A DNA stretch of 64,000 nucleotides from Trema orientale (GCA_002914845.1 JXTC01000117.1:726223-790222), one strand, 5' to 3'; positions 49,331 through 62,899 are shown, counted from the first letter of the stretch. Notes: generated from the letters alone by a model not told the origin. Numbers and translations: made by a program.

Positions 49331-51312
49331 ATGGGGGCTGCCAAAGATTCTTTCTTTTCTCTAAAACTCCTTTTCTTTTTCAACAATACCATTGGAGCAT
49401 ACCCTTTTTTTAATCTTGCTTTTCAATTTATACAAATCTTCATTCTGATTTTCTTTCCTTTTTTTTTTTTTTTTGGTCTATTACATCAGAAAACAACTGG
49501 GATATGTTTTGTTATATGAAGGAATTGGATTCTCTCTCCTCTCTTTCTCTCAGTTGATTGAGTCGGTGAATAAATGATGAGTAATGACATGAGGAACAGG
49601 AAAAAACAGTACACTCCAACTATGTGTCTTATTATTTTATTTTATTTTATGTTTGGTGATGAAAACACTCCAACCAGGTTAAACTATGGTTAAAGTGGTT
49701 CCCTTAATGTGGGTTTTTATAAAATATATTGAAGCTGACCACCTAACTCGATGTTTGGAATCTAGAGAGGAGGAGCCAAGCTCACCCATACACCCTGGCG
49801 CGTGTAGTACACAGACTAATCATTAGAGATCTCAGATCATCTCCTTTTAGATGTCTAGTAGTTTTCATTTCTTGTCTTCTATTCTTTTCTTCTTCTTTTT
49901 CTTTTTTACATATTTAGTTTTTCTTGATTTACTCTCTTTGAACTTTGAGATGAAGAGATATCATTATGTGATTTTCAACTTGGAGTGGCAAAGAATATTA
50001 TGCAAGCAATCCCATACATTCACACTTGACTAACTTTTAACCAGAACTTGTTTTTTGTGACTCCCACTAATCATAGTCTCACCTCGAGTATAAACATATT
50101 TATTTAAAGAAACTCGAAGTGTGATGAACATTTTCTTTTTCTTCATTTGTACAAAAATAAAATAAAATAAAATAAATTGTTTATGCTTGTCTATGTGATG
50201 CGTGATTTTATCCTGTTATTAAGTATTTATGGCCACTATTATTGCCTTTTGATTCTTTTATTCTCATTCTGGCCAATTATGCCTTTTGTTTCTTTTAGCG
50301 AAATTTATACAAATCTTGTTTTTTGAGGTTTTAGGCTGAAAAATCGAAACTCACAAACTCACTTTAGTGAACTTTGGCTTTTGTTGGAGTTAGTGGTGAC
50401 CTCACCAAAGTCATTATTGCATCTGGACACTCATCATATTAGTAGTGACTTCGACACCCATAGGAGTCATCCAAGTTACCACGATGGGAGTCATCAATGT
50501 ACCCATCACTCACCAGAGTCACCACTGGGGGACTAGTGGTCAACAAATAAGTAACTATTGAAGTAATCTAAATGAACATCAGAAATCAGAATCACTTGAT
50601 ACTTTAATTTGGAGTATATATTGCATCTTCTAATTTTGACAAAGTTGGAAGTTTTCAAATTTGAACCCAAAAAAACTAGTTTCCTCTTTCTTTTATTCTC
50701 ATTCTAGCCAATTTTGATGTCCAAGTTTTTTTTTTTTTTTTTTAATGTGGTCTTTTGCTATTTATATAGTTTGATTACAAACAAGAGCATAATTATTCTC
50801 ATGTCCATTCGTTAATCTTTTGGATCACCCTTGTTTAGTTTATTAGGATAAAGCATACATATTATAATGTCAACATTGTTTTACTGTTCACGCTTTAGAA
50901 CAAAAATGCATATGGACTCTCGTTAATGAGTCAAACTTAATCGTAATTAATTATGTACTTACTATTAGTGTGCAAAATTTTGTATACATTTTTGTTATAT
51001 TGCTTTATTACCTAATAGGCTAATATCTGATGTTTCATAACTTATTAATATCATTAAGACCTCTTTACAACCACGAAATACAAATCGAAAAACTCAAACC
51101 ATAGTGTTTGACCGATAGACACTTTTTCTCCTTCGTTTTGTTTAGAATTTAACCATCAATAATTGATTTCATGCTGCATTGCACGTCAATAAATATTTTG
51201 TCACTGATATCGATTCTGAATTTTTTAAGTAAAACACATCATTACATTAACTGGCACTCCAAATCCTACCTTTACTACTAATAATAGGAACAATACCAAC
51301 AATAATGATATT

Positions 51313-51350
<38 letters not shown>

Positions 51351-52115
51351 TACTTCTTTCTTTATGCATTCTTAAGTGCTATAAAAAATCAAATTAGTTT
51401 CAATCGCTTCTGTAGTTATTTTTTTCAAAAAGACTTTATTATTTAAAATTTGATAATTCTCAATTACAGGAAATTGTTTTATTAAATCTATTCGATAAGC
51501 TGTATTTTAAAAACTGAAATTTATTCTGATGGTAACAGCGATACAAAACCGACCACCGAGTGCGACACCCAGCGTCTTTCATAAAGAAAAATAAAGAATA
51601 AATAAATAGAAAGAGTTCCACACGCGCTATCTATCGCGTGATACAAACTAGCTTTAGCTCCACACTGTGTAAAATATGTATTTAATTATTATTTTTATTT
51701 CTCGTACGGAGACTAGTCCGCTCTTACGATTATAGACGGCCAGTTTTCATATTAAGGTCATATTTTTTTCAAGTAAATACTAGGTTTCCAATATCCAGGA
51801 AAAAAAAAAAAAAAAGAAGACAAAAAAATACGAACTTAACAATGAACGCCAAACAAAATCCTCCAACAACAAAAGTAAATAAAATAATAACTTAACCCAA
51901 GATACAAAATTACCCTTTTGCTCAAAATTCCGAACTCGGCAAGTCTAAATCCACATAAACTAAACTCAACAAATAAAATATTATTAGCATCCATTATGCT
52001 CTAAAGTGAAACTTAAAAATTTCAGAACCACCAGGGAGACAAAACAGATAAAGGTTTGATGCTGTATCTCGAAGTTTACCCCCTCTTCCTGTAAGCCTCA
52101 ATTACTTATGTTCCT
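49331..52115. other. Intergenic between the TPS 5' end and the eIF3c 3' end
   Basis: Contains the TPS promoter region (about 49330-49700), A/T runs, an AAT microsatellite at 51313-51347, and probably the eIF3c 3' UTR just left of 52116. No gene seen. Confidence 0.6.
51313..51347. repeat. (AAT)n microsatellite
   Basis: About eleven ATA/AAT units in a row. Confidence 0.95.
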
Positions 52116-55100
52116 TTAAGCTCGAAATCCTCTGTTAAGACTGACCATGCGAGTTGAAGAATCCATCTGGGATCCCCTCACACCTGAGCCAGTTCTCCCC
52201 GAGTCCTGATACCGTGATCCTCGACCAGTGCCTCGACGATCCCTTTGAGTCTGGCCAAATGGCAATGCTCTCGCTCCACCATATCCTGTTCGTCCAGGGC
52301 CACCACCTTGCTTTCCTTGAGTAAAGGGCAAATTCTCTTGCCATCTACCGCCACCACCACCACCACCAGCGGCAGCATAGTCCTGACCATCTCTACGCCT
52401 GATAGGCAAATCCAATCCGCCGCCAGTCCGTGCCTCTACTGCCCTCTCGTTACTCTCTGCAAGGATTGACAACTTCTCGGTCAACTGGAATGCTAATGCC
52501 TGCAGCCTTGTGTACTCAACGTCTTGGAACAAAATGCAGTTAGTCGGCTGGTCCCAACTTGCATAGAGCTCCTCATTGATCATCATCTTGCTAACAATGC
52601 TGTGTATCTGGGCATCAGAGAGATCAAACATTTTGGCGAGCTGATCCAAGCTCAGAGACTGGTAGGATGAAGCATAGGTAAAGAGGTAGGTCCTAAGAGC
52701 CTCTTCTTTGATCTTAGCCTTGAGCATCTTAAGAATGTTCTCACGATTCCTGAGGAGCTTCCAGACATCAAGGGAGTTGATAACATCAAAGGCCTTCTGG
52801 AAGTCTCCTTTCAGAAGGGCCCTAGTTGCAGCCATTACATGGTCTCTGACATTTTCAGGGGGGCCAGTGAATGTTTGCTTCTCACTCACCTCGAGCAGCC
52901 GCCGGAAATTCTTACTTATGACCTTGCGCTTTGCGTCGTGGATGTTGGCCGCCATATTGGGCACTTCCAGCAGCATGGCACATATCAAATGCACAGCTTC
53001 CAAAAGCTCGAGATTTATATGCATATGGTAGGGCATCTGCCTTCTCCTTTCCTGCCTTTCCTGAGGAGGCAAAATGGAAATTTAATTGTTTAGAAACTAA
53101 ATTGTTTTAAGACAAAATATCTAATACCAAAACTTGCAACATATTGATTGTTTGTAATACTACAGTAGTTAGCAATAAAAATCTTTAGTCCTGCAGTTTT
53201 AGGCCCCATTAACTTTTATGGTACCAAAATCGTGCTCTAGCTGGTTCATCAATTCAGGACCTTCACCAACTGTCTGGCTCTGAATTTATCTATTCTACTA
53301 ATGTTCTCTCAAGATCTGATTTAAAAATCTTAAATAGTTTGAAGAAAACAATTAATGAGCAAGGGCATTACATGTTCCTTTCAACAATTACCAGTCATTT
53401 GCACATCATTATTCTAAAGTCGAGTATAGCCGATCCTGAAGTATTTTATAATTGATTTGGTGCGCTGACTAAAAACTAAAGCAAGATACTATTACAAAGA
53501 ATTATAATTACTGCATTCCCCACAGAACCTTCAATGTGCTAACACCAAACCAAGTTGACAGGACATGACCCTACTGAAGTTAGGGTTGCTAAACTTATCA
53601 TTAGGTTTGCTATAAGCTGACACAATTCATGTTTAATATGATAAGCATATGAAAATATAAAAAGGAAAAGTAAACTACAAACCCCTACGTATTTTAAATC
53701 ACACAAAATAATCCTTAGACCAAAACTAATAACAATATGAAACCCTGAGGCCCCGACTCTGAGAGTAAGAATAGTTCACTTGCTATTATCTTAACAAAGC
53801 TTCGAAAATATTAGTTTCATTATCCCATTCCCATAAAAAAGCATTTGACAGATCAACCATCAAATTTGTAGTATGATCAAATATCGTTTATTATACACAT
53901 TCCAATTCCCAACTCCAGCACTATCAAAAATTCCATCTAAAGCAGCAGCCAAACATGCTAGGCGAATGTGTATTTCTACTAATCCATCCTATATCTTTGA
54001 GTGGTAGATGGAAAGCCAGAAAACCAAACATGGATGACCAAAACACATCTTTCAACTACTTATGACCAATCAAGTCTATTACTTCTTCACTTTTTATAGA
54101 TATTTTTAATCAATTTTTATTTAAAATAAAATAAAATATTATATATATATATATAAAATAGAAGAAGAAGAAGAAGAAGAAGAAAAATGGACAGAAATAT
54201 CTTTCACATTAAACTAGAAGAAACATTCACCGTATAAAGAGTAAAAATAAGGTCATTCTGCAAAAGCTACAAGTTATGTTCTGAAATATCTTTACTTTTC
54301 ATAACTACTAAAGAATTATAAAATGACAAGGCTCTATAAAATAACTGCGCACTAAAACAAAACATAAACAGATACCTGTTCTGGAGTCTTCTCATGATAT
54401 CGACTTTGTGAGACACCTTGAGCAAGCAACTCCTTTACCCTTCCACCAGAATATAGCTCAGAAAGACAGCTATGTCCTTCGGTAATTAGTCCAACCCGAA
54501 ATGCGCATAAACCAAGCTGAGCCATAGCCCTGTTAAAAAGTATCTGCGTAGAGATGTCCATGTGCTGAACACTATCCTGCAAGTGACTCATCAGCAGCAA
54601 ATCACGGGAAGTTGCAAACTCATCCAGGAGCGCATGGTGGTAAATATCACAAAGCATTGCACGGGCTTTAGTACGCTCGTCTCCATGCTTATATATGAGG
54701 GACACCAGAATATCCAGCAAGATCCTGCTATTCTCAGGAAAAGTGGGCTTCCGAGGAACAAGCTCGGGAGTAACAATAAATGCAGATGGACCCCTACTTT
54801 CTTCAACCTTAGGCCCCTCAATTGACTCTTCACCATTATCACCATCTCCAGTATGCTCAGCCAAATTTCTCATAGCATCATAAACTTCTTGTGGCTTATA
54901 ATAGATGTGCTCAACCCGCTTTAAAGCTACCTTTGCAGCAGCCTTAAAATCCCCAGCCCGCTCCAAATAATCTTGAACATTTTGAGCAAGAACCAAAAAT
55001 ATCGGCTCATCTCTAAGTCTTTCAACATAGTCACGAGTATGCGGATCAATGAGTTGCAAGCTCTTAAAGAATTCGTTATCCACCCGTTCCAAGAAGGCCA

Positions 55101-56315
55101 CCAGATTTCCCCAAACTCTGACTGTTCCATCGTAGTCTGCTCCCTTCTGGGATTCATTCTCATCAGGCTCAATCGTGTCATCCACCACTATGTTAGAATT
55201 AGAAACAAGAATGTCAAGTATGACAAGCATATTCTGCACACACTTCTTCCACACATTAATGGGCATGTGCCCATTAAGACCTGGATTGACATCAAACTGA
55301 GCGGAAACAACACTAAAAAGAATCTCGAGCTTTTGGGCAGGGGTCTTAGCAACCTTAGTCAAGAAGGTAAGCTGCTCTACCTGCTCAAACCGTCCAGTTC
55401 CCTTCCTACCTCGAGCAGCCACAACCTCCTTGAATTTCTTGTTAACTATATCCCATGTAATTTCACTAGGATCCTTCATGAATTGCTTATCCATGAGTTT
55501 ATCTTTCTTACTCAACTTCCTCTGCCACTCCCCATCACCCTGGTTATTCCTTTCATCGTCGTCATCATCAATCTCTTCGCTATCAGACGCAACAATATTG
55601 GTAATATCGTCCACATCGTCGATATCGGTTTCTTCCGACTCTTCCGACTCCTCATCAACATCCTTATCCTCCTCACTCTCCGGATTCTCTCTATACTTAT
55701 TGATTGCATCCTCATACACCTTATTGTTCTTCTTCAATTTTTGCTTCATGGAGTTCAACGCCTTGGCATTGCTACTACTCATCTTCTTCTTAGCCTCCTT
55801 ATTAGCCATAGCCTGAGTCAAAAAGTCTTCCAACATCACAAGAGCCTTAATGTAGAGGGTAGGGACCTTCACCGACTCGGTGACACGCATCACTTTCTCA
55901 AGCTGCTTGTTCATCTTGTCAAAGCTCTCCTGCAAGCTGACCCAATCATTGATCTTCATGGCGTTCTTCATCTGGTCGACGGTGGCCGCCATCTCCTCGA
56001 ACCGCTTGTCTTTGGCCGACCGAACGACCCGCTTCTGGCTATCGGAATCGTCGCCGCTGTCACTGTCATTCTCCTTGAGGTACCGATTAACAGCGGACTC
56101 GGAGGTTTGTTCACCTTTGGTATCTTCAACCTCCTCATCAATATCACTCTCCTCCTCCTCGGAGTCACTTCCGGGCTGAAATTAAACAACCCAATAAAAA
56201 TCGTCTCAACCAAACTCAGTCCATCTTCAAAGATGTAATCAAACCCAAAAAAAAAAAAAAAAAATCTAGGGTTTCGAAAAAAAAAAAGTACCTGGGTCCA
56301 AAAACGCGATCCCAT
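52116..56315 (-). CDS. EIF3C: Eukaryotic translation initiation factor 3 subunit c
   Basis: Three coding exons: 56315-56292 (MGSRFWTQ), 56175-54376 and 53060-52116. All are in phase 0, with introns GT..AG, giving 922 aa. eIF3c is a core scaffold subunit of the cytoplasmic eIF3 complex that binds the 40S ribosome and eIF1/eIF5. The N-terminal region is acidic (residues 9-50 and about 150-205, runs of Glu/Asp/Ser). The eIF3c N-terminal domain follows ([63 protein letters not shown]). The C-terminal PCI domain in exon 3 has [20 protein letters not shown] and [20 protein letters not shown], and the tail is Gly/Arg-rich, ending [10 protein letters not shown]. It is close to Arabidopsis eIF3c over its whole length. 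No defect seen. Confidence 0.97.
53061..54375 (-). other. eIF3c intron 2 (1.3 kb)
   Basis: Donor AACAG|GTATCT at 54375 and acceptor CCTCCTCAG at 53061 on the minus strand. It contains an AT microsatellite and a GAA microsatellite (54139-54186). No nested gene seen. Confidence 0.9.
54139..54186. repeat. (AT)n and (GAA)n microsatellites in the eIF3c intron
   Basis: An AT run followed by about nine GAA units. Confidence 0.95.
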
Positions 56316-56645
56316 GTTTTCGCAGGAAAAATAGAACTAGAAAAAAAATCAAAGAACAAAAGGTGCGAGAATCTGTGCATAAAAAGGAAAAAGAAAAAAA
56401 AAAAACAACTATGAGCTCGATTACATATACATAAGGCATGTAAAAGAAAACAACATATCATATCGTGTTTGGTTAGCGAGAAAGTGAAGGAAAATAATAT
56501 AAAGAAAAAGAAAATTAGAGATTTTGAAGGAACATGGTTAGGAGTTGCTCTTACCCGGAGATTGAGAGATGTGAGAGATAAGATCTGGAGAGGGTTAGGA
56601 GCGGCGGCGAGATATAAAGAGTGAAACTGAGTGAGAACGAAGGTC
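56316..56645 (-). promoter_or_regulatory. eIF3c 5' UTR with probable leader intron and promoter-proximal region
   Basis: A donor-like CCGG|GTAAGAGCAAC near 56555 (minus) suggests an intron between the first UTR exon (about 56556-56640) and the start codon. The UTR exon is GA/GC-richer than its surroundings. The transcription start was not fixed. Confidence 0.45.
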
Positions 56646-57240
56646 GGCTCAAGTTAATATAGGCAGTTTAGCCTGTTTAGGGGTTTCCCTAAGCCCCCAA
56701 TTAATTCTTTTCCCTTTTTCTAATATTTTCTATTTACTATCTTTTAAAATTAAGGTTTTAACTAAAAAGAGAGAATTTCAAAAAAAAAAAAAAAACTAAA
56801 AACTAAAAAGTGAGAAAAAAATTTAGTATCTTTTAAAAATTAACTTTAAAAAAGAAAAAGAAATCGGAAGAAAAATAAGAATTTGGAATGAGTTAGTGAA
56901 AACAGATTTGAGTATTTATAAAGAATGTCCTTATTTTCTAGATGAAGTTAAAAATGGTCATTTTTAATATTTATTTAATAAATGGCTGTTTTACAATTTT
57001 ATTTTAATAAATAATTATTTTTTTAGTTGATTTATTTTTAAAAAAATTAATTAATTTTTTAATAAATAAATCAATTTTGTAGAAAGTAAATTAATTTTTT
57101 TAAAAATAAATCATTTTCATATAAAATAAATAAATAAATATAAATCAATGTGCAAGGTTTGATGTCAGGTCTATAAGATTGATCATTGATGCTTCATGCT
57201 AGACTCACATCTTCAATATTCAACATAATGTCATTCAATC
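56646..57240. other. Intergenic, no gene seen
   Basis: Strongly AT-rich, with repeated ATTAATTT and TAAATAAAT motifs. Confidence 0.5.
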
Positions 57241-57478
57241 CGATAAATTCATGCGTGTACAACAAAAATGCTGCCTAAACAGCGGAAAAACATACAAGCG
57301 AGCACAAATTCATACTGAACTGTTAAAGGTTTATTTTGATTCACTCCCAGTTTTTCATACGTATAAATTCATGCATATACAACAAAAATGCGGCCTAAAT
57401 AGCAAAAAAAGCATAAAAGCAAGCACAAATTCATACTGAACTATTAAGGGTTTATTTGGATTCAATTCCAATTTTTTA
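57241..57478 (+). repeat. Tandem duplication, two units of about 118 bp
   Basis: Unit 1 (about 57243-57360) and unit 2 (about 57361-57478) share ATAAATTCATGC, TACAACAAAAATGC, AAGC..GCACAAATTCATAC and GGTTTATTTGGATTC-like ends. Point differences are scattered. Confidence 0.85.
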
Positions 57479-57901
57479 TTTAAATAAATTAAAAATAGAA
57501 GTAAAAGTATTATTTTGGTTTTTAAGTTTTATAAATAAAAAATATTTTTGGCAAATTTTATTTTACTACTTTTTTTCAAAAATAATAAAGTACAAATAAT
57601 GTGAGAGAAAGTCATACATACTTAATAATGTGAGAGAAAGTCATACATACTTATATTTGTGTATGTATATATGTACACACTTGTGTATAAATATTTGTTT
57701 GTTCTTTTGTTTTTGAAATTTATTTTAAAAAATAAAGGTATTAGAAATTTTTTGTTACCACTTTTTTTGAAATTTTTTATAACAATTTAAAAAAAATAAA
57801 AATAAGATTGCCAAACAAAGTTCCAAAAAAAAAAACTTCCACTATTCTGTTTAAAAAAAATAAAAAATAAATAAAAAATAAAAGTGAATCCAAACAAATT
57901 C
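57447..57901. mobile_element. Possible MITE
   Basis: Inverted ends TTTATTTGGATTCAATTCC and, from the right, TTTGTTTGGATTCACTTTT around 455 bp of AT-rich non-coding sequence. Because the left end overlaps the tandem unit, the duplication may have copied part of the element's target. The superfamily is open. Confidence 0.4.
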
Positions 57902-57999
57902 TAAAATATCAAGTAAAGATGGCGATATAGGTGTAATATAAATCTCATGTTCCTCTGAATTTGTATTAAATCATGTGATAGGTTTGTTTCTATGCATAA

Positions 58000-59120
58000 T
58001 ATTAGTATCTTTTTAGGTATTATATTTAGTGATAAAAAAAAAGTGTTTTGTTAGGAGTTTACGTGTTCTTAATATTTATTTATAGGTACATAGTTTGATG
58101 ATGCAATGGAGTACAAATCATGCAAAATTAAGCTGAAAACAAGAACTTGGACCATGGCTATAGCTCAATAATTTTTAGTTGCAGTGAGAGAAGAGTGCTT
58201 GAAAAATCAGCAATTCATGGCTGCAGCGCTAGTTCATCAATAGAAGTACCCAAGAGCCATGGCTGCGAGACGATAGCACGATTAGGAAAGTAATGAAGCT
58301 TGGTTGCAACGGAGACAAATCCTGGCTACTACAGCGAGAATACACAATTTGGGAGACCTGAGCTTCAAGACTTACTTTTTAAACGTGTTGTTACGCAAAA
58401 ACTGAGAACAAGACTTATAAATAGGGGTTTAGGGGTCAGTTTTAGAGAGAGAGAGAGAGAGAGAGTAAAGCCTATAAAAACTAGAAAGAGGGAGAAACAT
58501 CATTACTTTATTCTTCTTCTCAATCTTCTCTTTAGTTTTGTTTTCTTAGGAATGTTGAACCTTGTACTTGTTTTTATTAATTCCATTATGAACTAAATTT
58601 ATTGTATTGTCTAGGGTTACAATGTGATCTCTATATGTAATTTAAATTATCATGTCTCTACGTTGATTTCAAATTTTAATTTACGAATTATTTATTTTAT
58701 TTTGTTCTCATTGTTTTTAAGTATTTGGTCATCACTTAAATTGAATTAATAATCCGTATGAACTTGAAAAAAGAATTCTATATTTAGAATTAGATAAAGT
58801 AACGAATGATCATCATATTTAGATGAGATTATTGAGGATAAGAATATACCTACATAACATGTACAATAGTTGAAATACTTTAGTCTTAATGAATATTTTC
58901 TTAATATAATTCACATAGGAACATAGTAGGTTAGTTAAAGAATACATTTATACATGACTATTGTAGATGCGTTAGGATTCTTGATTGGTAAGTAGAGTTA
59001 GATAGTAATTCAATGAGGGTAAGTAGTAATTCAAACATATGTAATCCTAAATTTAATCTAATTGGTGAATTAATAAAATTATTTGCTCACTTTAGTCTTG
59101 TTTGGTTTATTTTCCAATTT
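58000..59120 (+). repeat. Unclassified interspersed repeat R1, copy 2
   Basis: Shares ordered landmarks with 18290-19400: a GA tract (58445-58468), TTATGAACTAAATTTATTGTATTGTCTAGG-type text, GAATTATTTATTTTA, and GGATAAGAATATACCTA. No coding part was seen; the frame at 58300-58596 crosses the GA tract and is not supported. Confidence 0.45.
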
Positions 59121-61015
59121 TCTTTTATTTTAAATTTTAATTCTATAAATTTTAAACCGATTATTTGGATAAATCAAGAACTGTTTTAGTTAGTATTTAG
59201 CAAGTTATAACAATTTCTCTGTAGTAATAATATATTTTACTTATTATTATATTACTTATTACGCATTTAAAAATACCATAACATCATGCAAAAAACACAA
59301 TTGCTCATCAAATAAAAGACACTTTCAACATTAGTGTCTTAAAAGCATATCACGAAATAACAGAGCAATACTACTAGCCTAAGCCAAAGCAACAAACTGT
59401 ATTTGATTCTAAAAGTAATGCTATTAAGGTCAAGATAAAAACACTTACAAACGCAGCCAAAATTATATAACAAAAATGTTTATGCGATTGTTGAATATCT
59501 ACTTGAATCCACGAAGTGATGTAACAAGTAAGTTTATGCAAATATGAACTTTAATTCTTATGAACTCAATTATCAGGAAAACAGAAACCCCATTACATAA
59601 TTCAGTAACAAATCGATGAAGACATTGAAGATAAAGTAACAAAAGACTAGTTGTAGGTTTATGCCTTGAATGATGTATCTAAAAAGCAAAAGTCATTATT
59701 GACATAAAACAACCAATAGAACTACAGAGACTAGAATTTGAAGCTAATATGAAGATGAGTTGACCGCCAACTACCATTGGATAAGACTCTGGGTTTCTGG
59801 CAGAGTACTCTGAATGAAAACTTATTTCAATAGTAGTCATTAGAGAGTCGTGATTGACATAAAATTCCACGCACAGAATAAAGAACCTATGGTTCTATAT
59901 TTTCAAATAGCATGATCTGATATAAAAATAAGGATGGTATCATAATTTTTCAATAATCAAAAATTCATTTATTACAATCATTTTCAAATATTTTGCAGAT
60001 TTGAAAAAAAAAAAAAAATTTATTTAGTTAACAACTTATGAAAACAATGCCGTTTCTTTTCTTTTTTTTTTCAGTTACTACATAAACTTTTATGTGTGTT
60101 GTGTGTTGACTACACAACAATATTCATGATCTAAATCATTTGCAAGGGCGACACTTTTTTAATGGACTTGAAATATTAAGTTAAAACTAGTTACCGAATC
60201 AGTAGCTGATTTCTCTAATGATTAGTTACCGGTCTTTTTTTTTTTTCCCCTTCAGATAATTGTCCTCTTGTGAACCTTATAATCGTTGGGGGCATCAAAT
60301 TCTAGCATATTGCCAAGTAAGTTCCCATGAGAAATTGAACCACAAAATCAATGAGAAAGCACAAAATCATAAAAAGGCATTAGAGCTCATCTAGCAGCAG
60401 AAACAAACTTTAATGATAAAACAGAAAATCACAAAAAGGGCCGAAAAAGAACAAAACATATTTCAATCAATAAGTTACAATATCACAGCCCAATAAAATA
60501 AAATACACATGAAGAGCTAGGAAAACCTTTCTAACTAGATGAAAAGGATTACCACATTAAAAAAAAAAGTCTCAACACTCAAAACTAAAAAGCGAAAAAG
60601 GTTTTGAAGAGTAAAAAATTACAACATGGTTGTATGAAAGAATTCACATCTCCAAGAATTGGAAGAACATGTATTTAGGATCGAAGCACATTACACAGAC
60701 AAATTAATTAAGATAGAAGCAAAATACAGAGCAACAACTTATAGTTAGAATAAGAAAATCAGTAGCCAGCATAGGATCTCCAACATGTACATTGTTCTTA
60801 AAAAAAAATAACAGCAAATACATTTTCCAAATCAAATGTTACAATATTGCATTATTAGAGCAACTTACAATTACTAAACCATCCAAAACAAACCCCCACG
60901 TTAATCAAAAAGGAAAAAAAAAAAAAAAAAACCGCACGAAGAGCCAGCAAACCTTTTTTAACCAGATGAAAAATAATGGCTATGAGATCACATCATACTA
61001 AAATCACAAGAACAT
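59121..61015. other. Intergenic, no gene seen
   Basis: AT-rich sequence with A and T runs. Short frames (for example 59679-59870 minus) match no family I recognise. Confidence 0.5.
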
Positions 61016-61018
61016 TAA

Positions 61019-61510
61019 GATAGCATTTAGTTTGATGAAATGAAATAGAATAAGAATAAGAATAAGAATATAATGGAATTAGAATTGGAATAAAATGACT
61101 AACCAAATCCAATTTCTATATTTGGTTGAGCATTGCAATTAACACCAGAATCTTAATCATTATGTTTGGTTAGTAATTGCAATTGGCATGGAATAAACAC
61201 TATTCTTATAAAAATATCCATAACTTTTGTTTTTTTTTTTTTCCGGCAAATAAGATAAAAGACATGTAAAAGGTATAAAAATTAGGATAGATATTAAATA
61301 CTCTCAAGGATAATTTTGGAAAAAAAATAATTTATTCATTTTTATAATGGAATGGAATAGATATTCCTCTTGTCATCTTTAGGAACAACTATTCACCCAA
61401 TTTAGTAAAATAACTATTCTATAGAAATAACTATTCCAATGATTTTTGTCTAACCCAACAAAGGAATGAAATTTTATTAGAATTATCATTCTATCAAATC
61501 AAATACCACC
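61019..61510. mobile_element. PIF/Harbinger-like MITE
   Basis: Imperfect inverted ends GATAGCATTTAGTTTGAT and, from the right, GGTGGTATTTGATTTGAT. The flanks are TAA on both sides (61016-61018, 61511-61513). 492 bp, non-coding, with a short GAATAA repeat inside. Confidence 0.75.
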
Positions 61511-61520
61511 TAACTAGTTA

Positions 61521-61956
61521 TGGCATATTTACTAAAAGGTAATAGGAATCATATATGTGGTAATGATTCCCATTTAGTTGTTTACCAAAATATGAGAATG
61601 GGAGAACTGTGTGGGGTCCACATTAAATTGGAGGAAAAGAATGAGAATGCTTCCCCCCTAACATCCTAAGGAATACCATTACCTGTAAAGACTCTTATCT
61701 ATCTATTTATAATTAAAAAAGTAAAATATAATTTTATCCCCAAAATATCTATAATTCAGTCAATTATAGCATTCCTATTACGTTTCTTGTATTAAGTAAA
61801 CATATGAATGGTGTTTTAATGGTTTTGATTCCCTTTCCCATAAATTTAAAGTAAACAACATAATATAAAATATGATTCCGATTCTTCTCTATTTTTCTCC
61901 CATTCATTTTCCCTTTCATTCATTCTGATTACGATTACGGCAGAGTAAATATGCCA
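61521..61956. mobile_element. PIF/Harbinger-like MITE
   Basis: Inverted ends TGGCATATTTACT / AGTAAATATGCCA (13 bp, perfect) and TTA flanks (61518-61520, 61957-61959). 436 bp, non-coding. Lies only 10 bp from the previous MITE. Confidence 0.85.
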
Positions 61957-61959
61957 TTA

Positions 61960-62466
61960 AGGTTAAGGAGATGGATAGTAATAAAGATAAATCGACTGGG
62001 GTATTTTATCAAACAGGTAGAACCTATCCCTATTGTTGTATTTTATCAAACAGCTATGATCTATCAAGGGATGTAGAAAGATCAGTAAATCCGAATCCAA
62101 TCCTATTTGTATCTTTTAATTCACGATTTATGGCAGGATATACAGAAATATAAGGATAAAAAATCACAAAGTAGCTTAGATCAGTGCATGAAGTAAAGAA
62201 GAAAAGAGTGAGAAGAAAAAGACAAGGACGACACAAGAGAGAAAGCTAACTACGGATAGAGTGAAAATGGAGCAATAGTCATCCATGCCGACGTCTTAGG
62301 TCAGAAAGAGAGATCGGAGAGTACTTTAACAAGCATGTGGGAGATAGTATTTCTCTAAAAAAGACTGTATGTAAGAAATAAAAAAAAATTACAAGAACGT
62401 ATATCTGATATTATTTTATAAAAGACTGTGTATTCCCAAATTTCTTTTAGTTTTTTCTCTTTTTAG
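61960..62466. other. Intergenic, no gene seen
   Basis: AT-rich, with a repeated GTATTTTATCAAACAG motif at 61999 and 62038. No gene. Confidence 0.5.
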
Positions 62467-62745
62467 AGTAGGAAAAGGACATGGGTAAGACTAACTTGGA
62501 CCAAGATGACTTTTTTGTACATTTTTTAAAAATAACATTTTTAAGAGTGTTAAGAACTTCTTGACATATGATCAAGAGCATCTTAACCATTAAAAAATTA
62601 TAAATAATTATTTTTTTATGATCAAAAAGTTATTGATCATAGGTTAAGAAGTTATTGATACTCCTAAAAATGTCATTTTTAAAAAAATTTACAAAAAAGT
62701 CATTATAGCCCAAATTAGTCCTATCTATGTCATTTTCTCTTTCAA
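62467..62745. mobile_element. Foldback-type MITE with long inverted arms
   Basis: The left arm from GGAAAAGGACATGGG and the right arm ending CTATGTCATTTTCTC pair over about 100 bp with mismatches (ACTAACTTGGACCAAGATGAC against its counterpart; AACATTTTTAAGAGTGTTAA against TCCTAAAAATGTCATT). Long arms and G-starting ends suggest a Mutator-like or foldback element. The target duplication was not clear. Confidence 0.55.
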
Positions 62746-62840
62746 AGTTCTCATAACACCCCTGGCCCAACTTAAGTTAGCACACGTTTAAAGTTCTCAT
62801 AACAACCCTTGGCCCAACTTCAGTCAGCGTCATCTCTTAT
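62737..62840 (+). repeat. Tandem duplication, about 52 bp, two units
   Basis: TCTCATAACACCCCTGGCCC and TCTCATAACAACCCTTGGCC start two copies that share AAAGTTCTCATAACA and GCCCAACTT.AGT.AGC. Confidence 0.8.
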
Positions 62841-62899
62841 TAAGCCCAATATTTCAACATAGCCCAACCTAACTAATAGAATAAGGGCCATCATCTCAT

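Noticed and set aside
54973-56238. 421-aa open frame on the plus strand
   Set aside because: It lies exactly antisense to eIF3c exon 2. The frame is open because of the Asp/Glu/Lys-rich codons on the coding strand, and the product is low-complexity Leu/Ile/Ser.
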